Positions 1 to 8,584 of a stretch of DNA of 64,000 nucleotides are shown piece by piece. Under the pieces are notes generated by a model. That model had not been told where the DNA came from. It saw only the letters and a program-made list of their open reading frames with translations, and did not search any database. The translations under genes were made by a program, and so were the position numbers. Every line of letters starts with the position of its first letter. The first letter of the stretch is position 1. The stretch is from the NCBI GenBank assembly GCA_040880725.1, contig JBBDHV010000037.1, positions 1 to 64,000 on the forward strand, read 5' to 3'. This DNA is from DATHWB01 sp040880725 (GTDB lineage: Bacteria; Actinomycetota; Acidimicrobiia; Spongiisociales; ZC4RG35).

Positions 1-67
1 GTCCCGTCATGGGCCATCGGGTGGGTCCGCAGGCAAACCCGACCGCGGCGACCGCGCCAGTCGGGGG

Positions 68-92
68 GTGCAGGGGGGTCGTCCCCCCGCAC
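68..92. terminator. strong GC hairpin, possible terminator of an upstream gene
   Basis: A hairpin is visible: GTGC and GGGGGG pair with CCCCCC and GCAC around a TCGT loop, with one bulged A at 72. No U tract follows on either strand, so an intrinsic terminator for a gene left of the window is only one reading. It ends eight bases before the TAGCCT box that probably drives the next gene. Confidence 0.35.
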
Positions 93-111
93 AATCAAAT
101 AGCCTGGGGGC

Positions 112-771
112 ATGGTGTTTCGCGGCAACGAGGATCGGATGTTCCGCGACAGGCGGGAAGCGGGCCGCGAGTTGGCCCTCCGGCTCGAGTCCTTGCGGGC
201 AGCCGACACTGTGGTGCTGGCTCTGCCTCGCGGGGGAGTGCCCGTGGGCTTCGAGGTGGCGGCTGCTCTGGACTCGCCGCTCGATGTGATCGTGGTCCGC
301 AAACTGGGTGTGCCGACGCAGCCCGAGCTGGCGATGGGTGCGATCGGAGAGAACGGAGTCAGGGTCCTCGATGAGGATCTGATGGCTCGAGCAGGGGTTC
401 GTCCCGGCGACCTCGAAGCGGTCGAGCGCGAGGAGAGGGCCGAGTTGGAGCGGCGGGTCCGCCGGTATCGCGGGGACCGTTCCGCAGTTTCGCTCCGGGG
501 CAAGGTGGCGCTCGTCGTGGATGACGGCATTGCCACCGGATCGACGGCCCGGGCTGCGGCGCGGGCGGCCCGAGCTGCGGGCGCATCTTCGGTTGTCGTC
601 GCGGCACCTGTCGGCCCGGTGGACGCTCGAGAGAGGCTCGCGACGGACGCCGACGAGGTGGTCATCGCTTGCACACCGGACCCTTTTCATGCGATCGGAG
701 CCTTCTACGCGGACTTCTCCCAGACGACCGACTCCGAGGTTCGCCGGCTCCTCGGCGTCGACGAGCGCTGA
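112..771 (+). CDS. phosphoribosyltransferase-domain protein
   Basis: A 219-residue type I phosphoribosyltransferase. The PRPP loop is the VVDDGIATGST stretch near residue 145, after a hydrophobic strand, and an early RGGVPVGFEVA stretch carries the second conserved loop of the family. Relatives in actinobacteria are small cytosolic proteins of uncertain substrate. A TAGCCT box at 100-105 lies six bases before the ATG, which suggests a leaderless message. A second in-frame ATG at 139, with GAGGA upstream, would give a protein starting MFRDRREAG, a common beginning in this family, so the first nine residues are uncertain. The fold is secure; the substrate is not. Confidence 0.85.
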   Translation: MVFRGNEDRMFRDRREAGRELALRLESLRAADTVVLALPRGGVPVGFEVAAALDSPLDVIVVRKLGVPTQPELAMGAIGENGVRVLDEDLMARAGVRPGDLEAVEREERAELERRVRRYRGDRSAVSLRGKVALVVDDGIATGSTARAAARAARAAGASSVVVAAPVGPVDARERLATDADEVVIACTPDPFHAIGAFYADFSQTTDSEVRRLLGVDER

Positions 772-836
772 GCGCGGGCCGCGGGCCGCGGACCGCGGGC
801 GGAGGGTGCCCGAGAATATGGGAAGCTGGGTCAATC

Positions 837-1406
837 GTGGATTCGCTGTGGTTGAGCTTCGCTGTGATCTTTGTCGCCGAACTCGGCGACAAGAGCCAAT
901 TGATGGCTCTCGCCTTCGCTACCCGCTACCGCGCTCTCCCGGTGCTCGTGGCCATCACGGTGGCGACGGCCATCGTGCACGCGTTCTCGGTACTGGCGGG
1001 AGGCCTGCTGGGTTCGGCGTTCCCGACGGATGCAGTGTCGGTCGTGGCAGGCTTGGCATTTTTCGGTTTCGCGGCGTGGACGCTGCGGGGAGACACGCTG
1101 AGCGATACCGACGAAGCTCGCGCCGCCCGCCGGCATCGCTCGCCCATCATCGCTGTCGGCGTGGCGTTCTTCCTGGCCGAACTCGGTGACAAGACCATGC
1201 TTGCCACGGTCACTCTGGCCACCACGGAGGAGTGGTTCGGCACGTGGCTCGGTTCCACTCTGGGGATGGTCGCGGCTGACGCACTGGCTATTGTCGTTGG
1301 CCGGGAGCTGGGCACAAGGGTCTCAGAACGGGCGATCCGGTTCGGGGCGGCCGCGTCTTTCGTCGTCTTCGGGATCTGGCTGATCGCGGACGGGTTGTGG
1401 GGCTGA
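837..1406 (+). CDS. TMEM165/GDT1 family (UPF0016) membrane protein
   Basis: A 189-residue integral membrane protein from a GTG start. It carries the two family signatures, VAELGDKSQ near residue 11 and LAELGDKTM near residue 115, each at the start of a three-helix half, so the protein is an internal inverted duplication. Members export divalent cations (Mn2+ in MntX/MneA, Ca2+/Mn2+ in GDT1) across the cytoplasmic membrane; the acidic residues of the two motifs bind the ion. The open frame runs further upstream, but that stretch is Arg/Pro-rich, unlike a membrane protein, and overlaps the previous gene, so GTG 837 is preferred. The exact ion cannot be read from sequence. Confidence 0.85.
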   Translation: MDSLWLSFAVIFVAELGDKSQLMALAFATRYRALPVLVAITVATAIVHAFSVLAGGLLGSAFPTDAVSVVAGLAFFGFAAWTLRGDTLSDTDEARAARRHRSPIIAVGVAFFLAELGDKTMLATVTLATTEEWFGTWLGSTLGMVAADALAIVVGRELGTRVSERAIRFGAAASFVVFGIWLIADGLWG

Positions 1407-1474
1407 CATCGGGGCGCCATTGGGCAGTGGCCGTTCTGCGATACTCCGATTTCGATCAGTGACAGGCGGATTTC

Positions 1475-1987
1475 ATGACGTTCGAACCCAATACAGACGA
1501 GTTGGTGTCCCACAACGCGGAATACGCCGCCCGGTTCACCGATGCGGACCTCCAGGTCACTCCCCAACGCCGGCTGGCGGTCGTCGCCTGCATGGACTCC
1601 CGGATGGACATCTTCCAGATCCTCGGACTGGGCAACGGCGAGGCGCACATCATCCGCAACGCCGGAGGCGTCATCACCGACGACGTGATCCGCTCGCTGT
1701 GCCTGTCGCAACGACTCCTCGGGACTCGGGAGGTCGTCCTTCTCCACCACACCGACTGCGGACTCCAGAAGGTCGACGAGAACGAGTTCAAGGCGGAACT
1801 CGAAGCCGAGTTGGGCATCAAGCCGTGGTGGGCTCTCGAGTCCTTCGACGATCCTCATCGCGATGTCGCCCAGTCGATGCGCCGTCTGCAGCTGACTCCG
1901 TTCGTGCCGCACCGCGACGAGGTGCGCGGCTTCGTCTATGACGTCACGACCGGTCGCCTGGACGAGGTGGTTGCGGGCTCCGACTGA
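1475..1987 (+). CDS. beta-class carbonic anhydrase
   Basis: A 170-residue beta-carbonic anhydrase interconverting CO2 and bicarbonate in the cytosol. Predicted zinc ligands are C39 (in ACMDSR, which also supplies the Asp/Arg dyad D41/R43), H92 and C95 (in HHTDCG). The length matches the short subgroup found in actinobacteria. It stands alone between the GDT1 gene and phosphofructokinase, with 68 bases upstream and no strong ribosome site beyond a weak AGGCGG. Family assignment is firm because all metal and dyad residues are present. Confidence 0.92.
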   Translation: MTFEPNTDELVSHNAEYAARFTDADLQVTPQRRLAVVACMDSRMDIFQILGLGNGEAHIIRNAGGVITDDVIRSLCLSQRLLGTREVVLLHHTDCGLQKVDENEFKAELEAELGIKPWWALESFDDPHRDVAQSMRRLQLTPFVPHRDEVRGFVYDVTTGRLDEVVAGSD

Positions 1988-2272
1988 CCCGAGGCAAAGT
2001 TGGGTGGTGGTCCACTGAGTTCACGTCACGCCGGATCGCGCATGACATGGGTGAAGGAAGGACTTCGTCGTGGTCGCATGCAGCACGCGGGCCGGGCGGG
2101 CCGGTGATCCGTCCACTGCGGTGATGACAGTCATTTCGTAGTCCTTTCCCGGGCGACCGTGCCCGACACTGCGACTGTGCCGACTTCACGACGAGGCGGG
2201 TAGGGCCATTGGCCCCCTCGCTTTCATGCGCGACGTGCCAGGCTGCGGCCAGAGCACACGAGGAGACAAGCA

Positions 2273-3292
2273 GTGCGAATCGGGGTCCTGACGGCCGGGG
2301 GAGACTGCCCGGGTCTCAACGCTGCGATCCGCGGGGTGGTGACCCGAGCCGCAGCCGCGGGCGCCGAGACGGTGGGGTTCGAGAATGGCTGGGCGGGCCT
2401 CATCGAGGGTCGTCATCGTGTGCTCGACCGTGACGATGTCCGGGGGATCGCGATGCGTGGCGGCACCATCTTGGGCACCTCACGGCTTGATCCCTACGTC
2501 CACGGCGAGGGATACGCCTCGGTCCGGACAGCGGTGGAGAACACCGGTGTCGAACGTCTCGTCGTGATCGGGGGCGATGGCACGTTGCGCACGGCTGCGC
2601 GTCTGGGCGAGGAAGGTCTCGGTGTGATCGGCGTTCCGAAGACGATCGACAACGACATCGGTGGAACTGACGTCACATTCGGTTTTCACACCGCCGTCCA
2701 GATCGTGACCGACGCCATCGATCGGCTCACGACGACAGCAGAAGCGCACAACCGGGTGATGGTCGTCGAGGTCATGGGGCGCACGACCGGATGGATCGCC
2801 ACCTACGCGGGGATGGCAGGTGGCGCCGAAGCCATCCTCGTCCCCGAACTCTCCTACGACATCGACGACCTCGCCGCCCGTCTCGTGCGCCGTCACGAGA
2901 GCGGGCGCAGCTACTCCATCGTGGTGGTGGCGGAAGGTGCCGCCGCACCCGGCGGCGAGATCCGCACGACCGGAGTCGACGCGTTCGGATTCGAGCGGCT
3001 GGGTGGCGTGGGCGAGACGATCGCCTCTCACATCGAGCGGGCGACAGGATTCGAGTCGCGTTCGATGGTGCTGGGACACCTGCAGCGGGGCGGCACGCCG
3101 ACGGCGTTCGATCGGATCCTGGCCACCCGTCTGGGTGTGGGCGCCGCCGAGGCGGCCCTGGCCGGGAAGACCGGAGTCATGATGGCGTTGCGCGGGGACG
3201 AGATCGTGGCGGTCGACCTGGCCGAGGCGTGCCGCGATGTGCGGGAACTCGACCCCGCCCGGTACGCCGAAGCGGCCTGGTTCTTCGCCTGA
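2273..3292 (+). CDS. pfkA: 6-phosphofructokinase (probably ATP-dependent, mixed group III type)
   Basis: A 339-residue cytosolic enzyme phosphorylating fructose 6-phosphate in glycolysis. Visible motifs are the N-terminal nucleotide loop GVLTAGGDCPGLNAAIR, GGDGT (residues 100-104), PKTIDND (122-128) and a MGR stretch in the sugar site. The first diagnostic position is Gly (G103), as in ATP enzymes; the second is Lys (K123), as in pyrophosphate enzymes. This G/K combination is known from ATP-dependent PFKs of Streptomyces. The start is GTG with GAGGAG eight bases upstream. The preceding 285 bases (1988-2272) hold no gene I can support, only a short palindrome around 2204-2216. Confidence 0.93.
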   Translation: MRIGVLTAGGDCPGLNAAIRGVVTRAAAAGAETVGFENGWAGLIEGRHRVLDRDDVRGIAMRGGTILGTSRLDPYVHGEGYASVRTAVENTGVERLVVIGGDGTLRTAARLGEEGLGVIGVPKTIDNDIGGTDVTFGFHTAVQIVTDAIDRLTTTAEAHNRVMVVEVMGRTTGWIATYAGMAGGAEAILVPELSYDIDDLAARLVRRHESGRSYSIVVVAEGAAAPGGEIRTTGVDAFGFERLGGVGETIASHIERATGFESRSMVLGHLQRGGTPTAFDRILATRLGVGAAEAALAGKTGVMMALRGDEIVAVDLAEACRDVRELDPARYAEAAWFFA

Positions 3293-3392
3293 AGGCTTCG
3301 CCGGCAGAATGTCCGAAGTGAGGGCGTTCCCGCGCTCGGCCCGATCGATCGTGAGCCGCGCCAGCCTTCCGTCGTGTCGGAGGGTGACGAGG

Positions 3393-4391
3393 TCAGCCAC
3401 CGTTCGTCTCGATACCCAGTATTCGATCGCCCGATTCGATCGGTTCGGTGGGAGGGAACAATCGGCCACGGCGAACGACGGCGACGGTTCCCGACGGGGG
3501 CAGTGTGCCGACCTCATCGGCAACGGCGTCACGTTCCACGAGTTCGGCACCCTCGCCCACCAACAGCAGATCCTCGATCATCTCGGCCTGGTGGGGAGAG
3601 TCGAGGGCGAGACCGAGCAGTCGTCCGGTCGCCTCGTCCGAGGTCACCACGACCGTCGCCCCGCCTCGCCTGAGGATCTGAGAGTTCTCCTCTTCCTTCG
3701 CCGCCGCCACCAGGCGAGCGCTCGTGTTGAGGAGTCGGACGGTGAGGGTGGCGAGAACGGCGGCGTCGTCGCGGTCGACGGCGATGATCACACCGTCCGC
3801 CCTCTCCACCCGTGCACGACGCAGCACCGACTCACGGGTGCAGTCGCCCACGATCACGACATGACCATCCCGATTCGCTTCGTCCGCCGCCGCGGCACCG
3901 TTCTCGACGATCACGATCTGGTCGACGTCGACGCCCTTGGAGAGCAATGACGCGGCGGCACTTCGGCCCTTGGTCCCATATCCGCAGATGACGTAGTGGT
4001 TGGTCACGGTGCGCCTCCATCGTTGCACGCGTATCAGGTAGCGACTGCTCGCAGTCAGAACTTCGACAGTGGTGGACACCACAAGAACCAGAAACGCCAC
4101 CCGCATCGGGGTCACGACGAAGGTGGTGAGCAGCCGGGCCTGCCGGGTCACCGGGACGATGTCGCCATATCCGGTGGTGGTGACCGACACCGTCGAGTAG
4201 TAGAGCGCATCGATGAATCCGAGGTCACCGCCGGCCGAGTCTCGGTATCCGTCTCGGTCGAGATAGACGATCGCGGCAATCAGCAGCACGACGCCGATGG
4301 CAGCGGCCAGCCTGGTCGCGACGACACGCAGGGGACTTGCCTGCTTGTCGGCGAACCGTATGGTCGCGTTGTCGTCGGAAGCCGTGGACAT
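3393..4391 (-). CDS. potassium channel with cytosolic TrkA-N (RCK) domain
   Basis: A 332-residue two-helix K+ channel. The first membrane helix is about residues 26-44, the pore helix and selectivity filter TTTGYGD are at 71-77, and the second helix is about 84-108. A Rossmann RCK domain begins near 122 with the GYGTKG nucleotide motif, followed by a C-terminal TrkA-C-like region (ERDAVADEVG onward). Family members are MthK/Kch-like channels gated by ions or nucleotides. It diverges from khtTU across a 203-base region full of repeats, so the two transcripts may be regulated together. No Met or GTG between membrane and RCK parts suggests internal initiation, unlike MthK. Confidence 0.9.
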   Translation of the reverse strand: MSTASDDNATIRFADKQASPLRVVATRLAAAIGVVLLIAAIVYLDRDGYRDSAGGDLGFIDALYYSTVSVTTTGYGDIVPVTRQARLLTTFVVTPMRVAFLVLVVSTTVEVLTASSRYLIRVQRWRRTVTNHYVICGYGTKGRSAAASLLSKGVDVDQIVIVENGAAAADEANRDGHVVIVGDCTRESVLRRARVERADGVIIAVDRDDAAVLATLTVRLLNTSARLVAAAKEEENSQILRRGGATVVVTSDEATGRLLGLALDSPHQAEMIEDLLLVGEGAELVERDAVADEVGTLPPSGTVAVVRRGRLFPPTEPIESGDRILGIETNGG

Positions 4392-4455
4392 GGGCGATGG
4401 AAGAGCGTAGAGCCCGGAATCCCCTGGCGCGCGGGACTGCGAACCGCGGGCTCAG

Positions 4456-4526
4456 GACGACACCCAGTGAGGTCAGGAACCCAGGGTTCGCGACTACACC
4501 CAGTGCCGTCCCGGGCCCTGGGTTCC
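4456..4526. promoter_or_regulatory. repeat-rich divergent control region of K+ channel and khtTU
   Basis: Between the divergent channel and khtT genes sits an ordered set of repeats. A 19-bp direct repeat, GACnACACCCAGTGnnGTC, occurs at 4456-4474 and 4492-4510 (16 of 19 identical, 36-bp period). Between the copies is the palindrome GAACCC-A-GGGTTC (4477-4489). Its left half with flanks, GGAACCCAGGG (4476-4486), is repeated inverted as CCCTGGGTTCC at 4516-4526. This looks like multiple operator sites or a structured leader; no known riboswitch consensus was recognised here. Confidence 0.5.
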
Positions 4527-4594
4527 CGGCCGTCCGGCGGCCGTCGACGGTGTGCCAGGATGTCGGTGCGAAAGTTCGGACGAGGAGCGGTTCG

Positions 4595-5080
4595 ATGGTG
4601 AAGATCGAAGAGACCCAACTGCCCGGAGTTGGAGTGCGATACGAGTTCGTGACCGAGGACGGCGAGCGAGTCGGGGTGGTGCACCATCGGGGTGGTCGTC
4701 GGGAGATGTTCGTGTGCCGCGCCGAGGAGCCGGATTCGGTGGCACTGAGTCTGGACTTGTCCGAGGACGAGGCGCACACCGTCGGCGAGATGATGGGCGT
4801 CGCGACCGTTGTGGAGAAGCTCGTCGGTCTCCAGCAATCCGTCGAGGGTCTGGCGATTGACTGGCTCCACGTCGATCCCGGCACCCCGTATGCCGGTCGG
4901 ACGATCGGTGACGCGAGGATCCGGACTCGCACCGGCGTTTCGGTCGTGGCGGTGATTCGGGACACGAGCCCGTTCCCTGCGCCGGGACCCGGATTCCACG
5001 TCGAAGCCGGCGACACCCTCGTCGTGGTCGGAACCCCCAAGGGCATCGAAGAAGTCACCGATATTCTGACCGCCGGCTGA
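4595..5080 (+). CDS. khtT: K+/H+ antiporter regulatory subunit, KhtT-like (TrkA-C domain)
   Basis: A 161-residue soluble protein with an N-terminal all-beta/alpha half (VRYEFVTEDG, VGVVHHRGGRREMFVCR) and a TrkA-C/RCK-C domain from about residue 85 (DWLHVDPGTPYAGRTIGDARI ... LVVVGTPKGIEEV). This is the layout of Bacillus KhtT, which gates the KhtU antiporter; the RCK-C domain of that family is a known cyclic di-AMP target. GAGGAG seven bases upstream fixes the ATG start, and the stop is one base from the khtU start, so translation is coupled. Identification rests on domain order plus the neighbouring antiporter. Confidence 0.88.
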   Translation: MVKIEETQLPGVGVRYEFVTEDGERVGVVHHRGGRREMFVCRAEEPDSVALSLDLSEDEAHTVGEMMGVATVVEKLVGLQQSVEGLAIDWLHVDPGTPYAGRTIGDARIRTRTGVSVVAVIRDTSPFPAPGPGFHVEAGDTLVVVGTPKGIEEVTDILTAG

Positions 5081-5081
5081 C

Positions 5082-6224
5082 GTGAGCCAAACGGGGCTCC
5101 TGTTCCTCGAGCTCGGGGCAGTCATCGTCGTTCTGGCGGTGATGGCCAGGGTGGCGGTTCGGTTCGGTCTGTCCCCGATCCCGTTCTATCTGCTCGGTGG
5201 ACTGGCGTTCGGTAACGGAGGGCTGATCCCGCTTGTTTCGTCCGAGGAGTTCATCGACACCGGGGCGGAGTTCGGGGTCATCCTGCTCCTCGTCATGCTG
5301 GGTCTCGAGTACTCGGCGGACGAACTCGTCCGCGGCATGCGCACGAGCGCCAAGGCGGGATTCGTCGACTTGTTCATGAATTTCACTCCCGGGTATGTCG
5401 CAGGTCTCATCCTCGGGTTCGGGCCTCTCGGATCCCTGTACCTCGGCGGGGTGACCTACATCTCGTCGTCGGGAGTGGTCGCCAAGCTGCTCGGTGATCT
5501 CGGGTGGACTGCCAACCGGGAAACTCCGGTGGTGCTTTCGGTGCTGGTGTTCGAGGATCTCGCGATGGCGATCCTGCTGCCGATTCTGGGAGCTGTCGCG
5601 GTGAGCGGGTCGGTGTGGTCGGCGACCGGTTCGATACTGGCGGCGCTCACCGCCGTCGTCGTGATCCTGATCGTGGCGGCACGGCACGGTGACCGCTTGA
5701 GCCGTATGGCGCTCTCGTCCTCGGACGAGGTCAACCTTCTCACGGTGCTCGGGATCACTCTGTTGGTGGCGGGGGCTGCCGAGCAGATCCACGTGTCCGC
5801 TGCGGTGGGCGCGTTCCTGGTGGGCATCGGGGTGTCAGGGGAAGCAGCGCATCGTGCCAGGGGTCTCCTCAGCCCGTTGCGCGATCTCTTCGCCGCAGTG
5901 TTCTTCGTGCTTTTCGGACTGTCCATCGATCCCCAGGAACTTCCGGGTGTCGCATGGATCGTGCTGGCGCTCGCAGTCGTGACAGGAGCAACCAAGCTGG
6001 CCAGTGGTTGGTGGGCGGCCAGAGCTGCGGGAATCGGTGTCCGGGGCCGCCGACGGACGGGGGCGGCCCTGATCGCACGCGGCGAGTTTTCCATCGTCAT
6101 CGCCGGACTCGGCGTGTCTGCGGGGGTCGCCGACGGACTCGGTGCGATCGCAGCCGGGTACATCCTCGTGATGGCGACGATGGGACCGATCGTCGCCCGC
6201 CTCGTCGGCAAGTCGGCGACCTGA
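5082..6224 (+). CDS. khtU: K+(Na+)/H+ antiporter subunit, KhtU-like (CPA2 family)
   Basis: A 380-residue polytopic CPA2 cation/proton antiporter. About twelve hydrophobic segments run from residue 6 to the end, with family features such as LGLEYSADELVRGM, SSSGVVAKLL and VFEDLAMAILLPIL, the last holding the acidic residue expected in the ion site. It lacks a fused RCK domain, which the separate upstream khtT supplies. GTG start, one base after the khtT stop. Expected role is K+ efflux in exchange for protons under gating by KhtT. Cation selectivity is inferred from the operon, not from sequence. Confidence 0.88.
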   Translation: MSQTGLLFLELGAVIVVLAVMARVAVRFGLSPIPFYLLGGLAFGNGGLIPLVSSEEFIDTGAEFGVILLLVMLGLEYSADELVRGMRTSAKAGFVDLFMNFTPGYVAGLILGFGPLGSLYLGGVTYISSSGVVAKLLGDLGWTANRETPVVLSVLVFEDLAMAILLPILGAVAVSGSVWSATGSILAALTAVVVILIVAARHGDRLSRMALSSSDEVNLLTVLGITLLVAGAAEQIHVSAAVGAFLVGIGVSGEAAHRARGLLSPLRDLFAAVFFVLFGLSIDPQELPGVAWIVLALAVVTGATKLASGWWAARAAGIGVRGRRRTGAALIARGEFSIVIAGLGVSAGVADGLGAIAAGYILVMATMGPIVARLVGKSAT

Positions 6225-6263
6225 CCGGACGCGGGCCCCTCCCGGTTGACCCGGAAGGTCCGG

Positions 6264-6441
6264 CTTCTTCGTTCAGTGCGCCGCGGTGGTAGCGTCGCCG
6301 CTGCAACCGCCGAACCGGCCGGGTGGCCGGTGGGGGAACCCACATCCCTTGGGGCGAATCGCCGGTTCCCGACCTGTCGGTCCGGCGTAGGGCACCTTCC
6401 AGCCCGAGCCCGTCAGCTAACCCCCTAGGCGACCGAGGAAG
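6264..6441 (+). promoter_or_regulatory. cyclic di-AMP riboswitch (ydaO/yuaA type)
   Basis: The leader of the next gene matches the ydaO consensus at its most conserved blocks: GGTGGGGGAACCCA (6329-6342), CTTGGGGCGAATCG (about 6349-6362), GTAGGGC (6387 onward), GCCCGAGCCCGTCAGCTAAC (about 6402-6421) and TAGGCG. These are the two pseudo-symmetric binding halves of the aptamer. CTTCTTCG (6264-6271) can pair with CGAGGAAG (6434-6441), which contains part of the Shine-Dalgarno, so a closing stem could hide the ribosome site. Core identity is firm by eye; the outer ends and the off-switch mechanism are inferred. Confidence 0.9.
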
Positions 6442-6448
6442 GAGAGAC

Positions 6449-8560
6449 GTGGAGACGTTCACAGCCGCGCCGCACTCCGACGTGCTCGCGCTCGTGGTGC
6501 AAATCGCCGTATTGCTGGTTGCCGCCCGATCCTTCGGGTGGCTCTCCCAAAGGCTGGGACAACCAACGGTGGTTGGGGAGATCCTGGCCGGCGTCGTGCT
6601 CGGGCCGTCGCTGCTCTCGGGGCTCATCCCGCTGGTGGGCGAGTGGGTGATTCCTCAGAACGAGGTGCAGGGCTATCTGCTCGAGGTCGTGGCGTTGATC
6701 GGCGTGATGCTGCTGCTGATCGTCACGGGGCTGGAGACAGACCTCGCTTTGATCAAGCGTCGTATCCGGGTCTCGTTCGGCGTGTCGGCGGGAGGCCTGA
6801 GCGTCACCTTCGCCGCCGGACTCGCCCTCGGCTATCTCATTCCCGACGACCTGCTCGTCGACCCCTCGCAGCGCACGGTGTTCGCGCTCTTCGTTGCCAC
6901 CGCCATGTCGATCGCCGCCATCCCCGTCCTGGCGAAGGTGCTCATCGACCTCGGTCTCATGCGGCGGGACATCGGCCAGACGATGTTGGCCTCGGCGATG
7001 ATCGATGACATCACCGGATGGACGATGCTTGGTCTGGTGACCGCGTTGGCGAGCGCGGATGCCGTCGGCGCGGGAGCAGTACTCGAGACCGTTGGATTCG
7101 TGGCGATCTTCGTGGTGGCGACGGCGACGGTCGGCAACTTCCTCGTCGAGAAAGGACTGACCTTCGTACAGGAGCGCTTCCGCGGCAAGGACATGGTGCT
7201 CACGTTTGTCATCGTGCTGGCGTTTGCCTGGGGAGCATTCACCCAGGCCCTGCATCTCGAACCCGTGATCGGGGCGTTCGCCATCGGCATCCTGTTCGGT
7301 CGCCGTCCGCGACTGTCGGTCGATGTCGTCCACAAGCTCGAGGCAATGGCGCTGGCGGTGTTCGCCCCCGTGTTCTTCGCGGTCGCCGGCTTGAAGGTCA
7401 ACGTCGGCGCCATCCTCGAGCCTCGCCTCCTCCTCATCACCCTCGCGGTGATCGGCGTCGCCACCTTCGGGAAGGTCACGGGCGCGTATCTCGGTGCCCG
7501 GCTGGTGTCGAAACAGGGCCACTGGACCGCGTTGGCATACGGCTCCGGATTGAATGCCCGTGGGGCGGTCGAGATCATCATTGCCACGATCGGTCTCTCG
7601 CTCGGTGTCCTCAGCGTCGAGATGTTCTCCATCATCGTGGTGATGGCGGTGGTCACATCCATCCTGGCTCCCGTCGCTCTTCGTTTCTGTCTCGCGAGGG
7701 TCGAGACCGGAGCCGAAGAGCAGGAGCGACTCGCCAAAGAGGACGCCACGCGGGGAATGTTCACCTCGGGGATCCGTCGGATGCTCGTTCCGGTTCGCCC
7801 CCGCGACGAGGTCGTGGGGACCCAGAACCTGGAGGCGCTCATCGCAAAACGCCTCACCGAGGTGAGCGAAACGGCCACGACGCTGTTCTCGGTTGTGAAC
7901 GCCGACTCCAAGGAGAGGGCGAACGGCTACATGTCGATGCTCGTGAGTGACGTGTTCGACAACGCCGGCACGACCTCTCGCACCGTGCAGGCCGACGACG
8001 CTGCCCGCGCCATTTTGGAGGAGGCCGCGCACGACTACGACCTGATGATGATCGGGACGCCGGCGATGAGCGCGGGCGGGGGATCGCTCTTCGGTCCCAT
8101 GCTCGATGACCTCGTCCGCATGGCACCGTGCCCGACGATGGTCGTGCGGGGCGGAACGGTCGCCGCCTCGTGGGCGCCTGGGAGGATCCTGGTGCCGATG
8201 GACGGCAGTCCCAGCGCCCGCAAGGCATTGGAGCTGGCGTTCGCGATCGCCGGCGGAACCGGCGAGGTCGAGGCCGTCTACGTGCAGACTCCCACCCTCA
8301 GCGGTACCCGTGACTTCGCGAGCGACATCACGACCGAGCTGCGGTCGCTCGCCACACAACTCGATCAGCGGATGTCCACGGACGTCGTCCACGCCACCGA
8401 TGTCGAGCACGGAATCCTGCAGTCGCTGGAGAACAGCGGCGCGGACCTCCTCGTGTTGGGCACGAGTGTCCGCTCGGGCAGCACTCGGCTTCACCTCGGC
8501 CCGCGCGTCGAGTATCTCGCCCGCAACGCCCCGTGCCCGGTGGTGATCCTCAACACGTGA
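6449..8560 (+). CDS. CPA2 cation/proton antiporter fused to two UspA domains
   Basis: A 703-residue fusion. Residues about 10-410 are a Kef/NapA-type exchanger with roughly a dozen membrane segments and signatures QPTVVGEILAGVVLGPS, VTGLETDL and an SAMIDDITGW stretch in the ion site. Two universal-stress (UspA) domains follow: about 440-570 (less canonical) and 575-703, beginning RILVPMDGSPSARKALELA and ending in a typical G-x-x-x(n)-APCPVVIL tail. GTG 6449 is chosen because AGGAAGGAGAG lies just upstream and everything before it is riboswitch. Cyclic di-AMP control in front of a cation exchanger fits the role of that nucleotide in K+ and osmotic balance. Ion and nucleotide ligand are unknown. 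Confidence 0.9.
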   Translation: METFTAAPHSDVLALVVQIAVLLVAARSFGWLSQRLGQPTVVGEILAGVVLGPSLLSGLIPLVGEWVIPQNEVQGYLLEVVALIGVMLLLIVTGLETDLALIKRRIRVSFGVSAGGLSVTFAAGLALGYLIPDDLLVDPSQRTVFALFVATAMSIAAIPVLAKVLIDLGLMRRDIGQTMLASAMIDDITGWTMLGLVTALASADAVGAGAVLETVGFVAIFVVATATVGNFLVEKGLTFVQERFRGKDMVLTFVIVLAFAWGAFTQALHLEPVIGAFAIGILFGRRPRLSVDVVHKLEAMALAVFAPVFFAVAGLKVNVGAILEPRLLLITLAVIGVATFGKVTGAYLGARLVSKQGHWTALAYGSGLNARGAVEIIIATIGLSLGVLSVEMFSIIVVMAVVTSILAPVALRFCLARVETGAEEQERLAKEDATRGMFTSGIRRMLVPVRPRDEVVGTQNLEALIAKRLTEVSETATTLFSVVNADSKERANGYMSMLVSDVFDNAGTTSRTVQADDAARAILEEAAHDYDLMMIGTPAMSAGGGSLFGPMLDDLVRMAPCPTMVVRGGTVAASWAPGRILVPMDGSPSARKALELAFAIAGGTGEVEAVYVQTPTLSGTRDFASDITTELRSLATQLDQRMSTDVVHATDVEHGILQSLENSGADLLVLGTSVRSGSTRLHLGPRVEYLARNAPCPVVILNT

Positions 8561-8584
8561 TCGAGGTGCGCCCCCCTGCCTGCG

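Noticed and set aside
1988..2272. Small genes in the gap before phosphofructokinase
   Set aside because: Short frames show no motif, ribosome site or believable composition.
6425..8494. Long antisense frame across the antiporter-Usp gene
   Set aside because: Composition is His/Arg/Asp-rich without motifs; it mirrors codon bias of the true gene.
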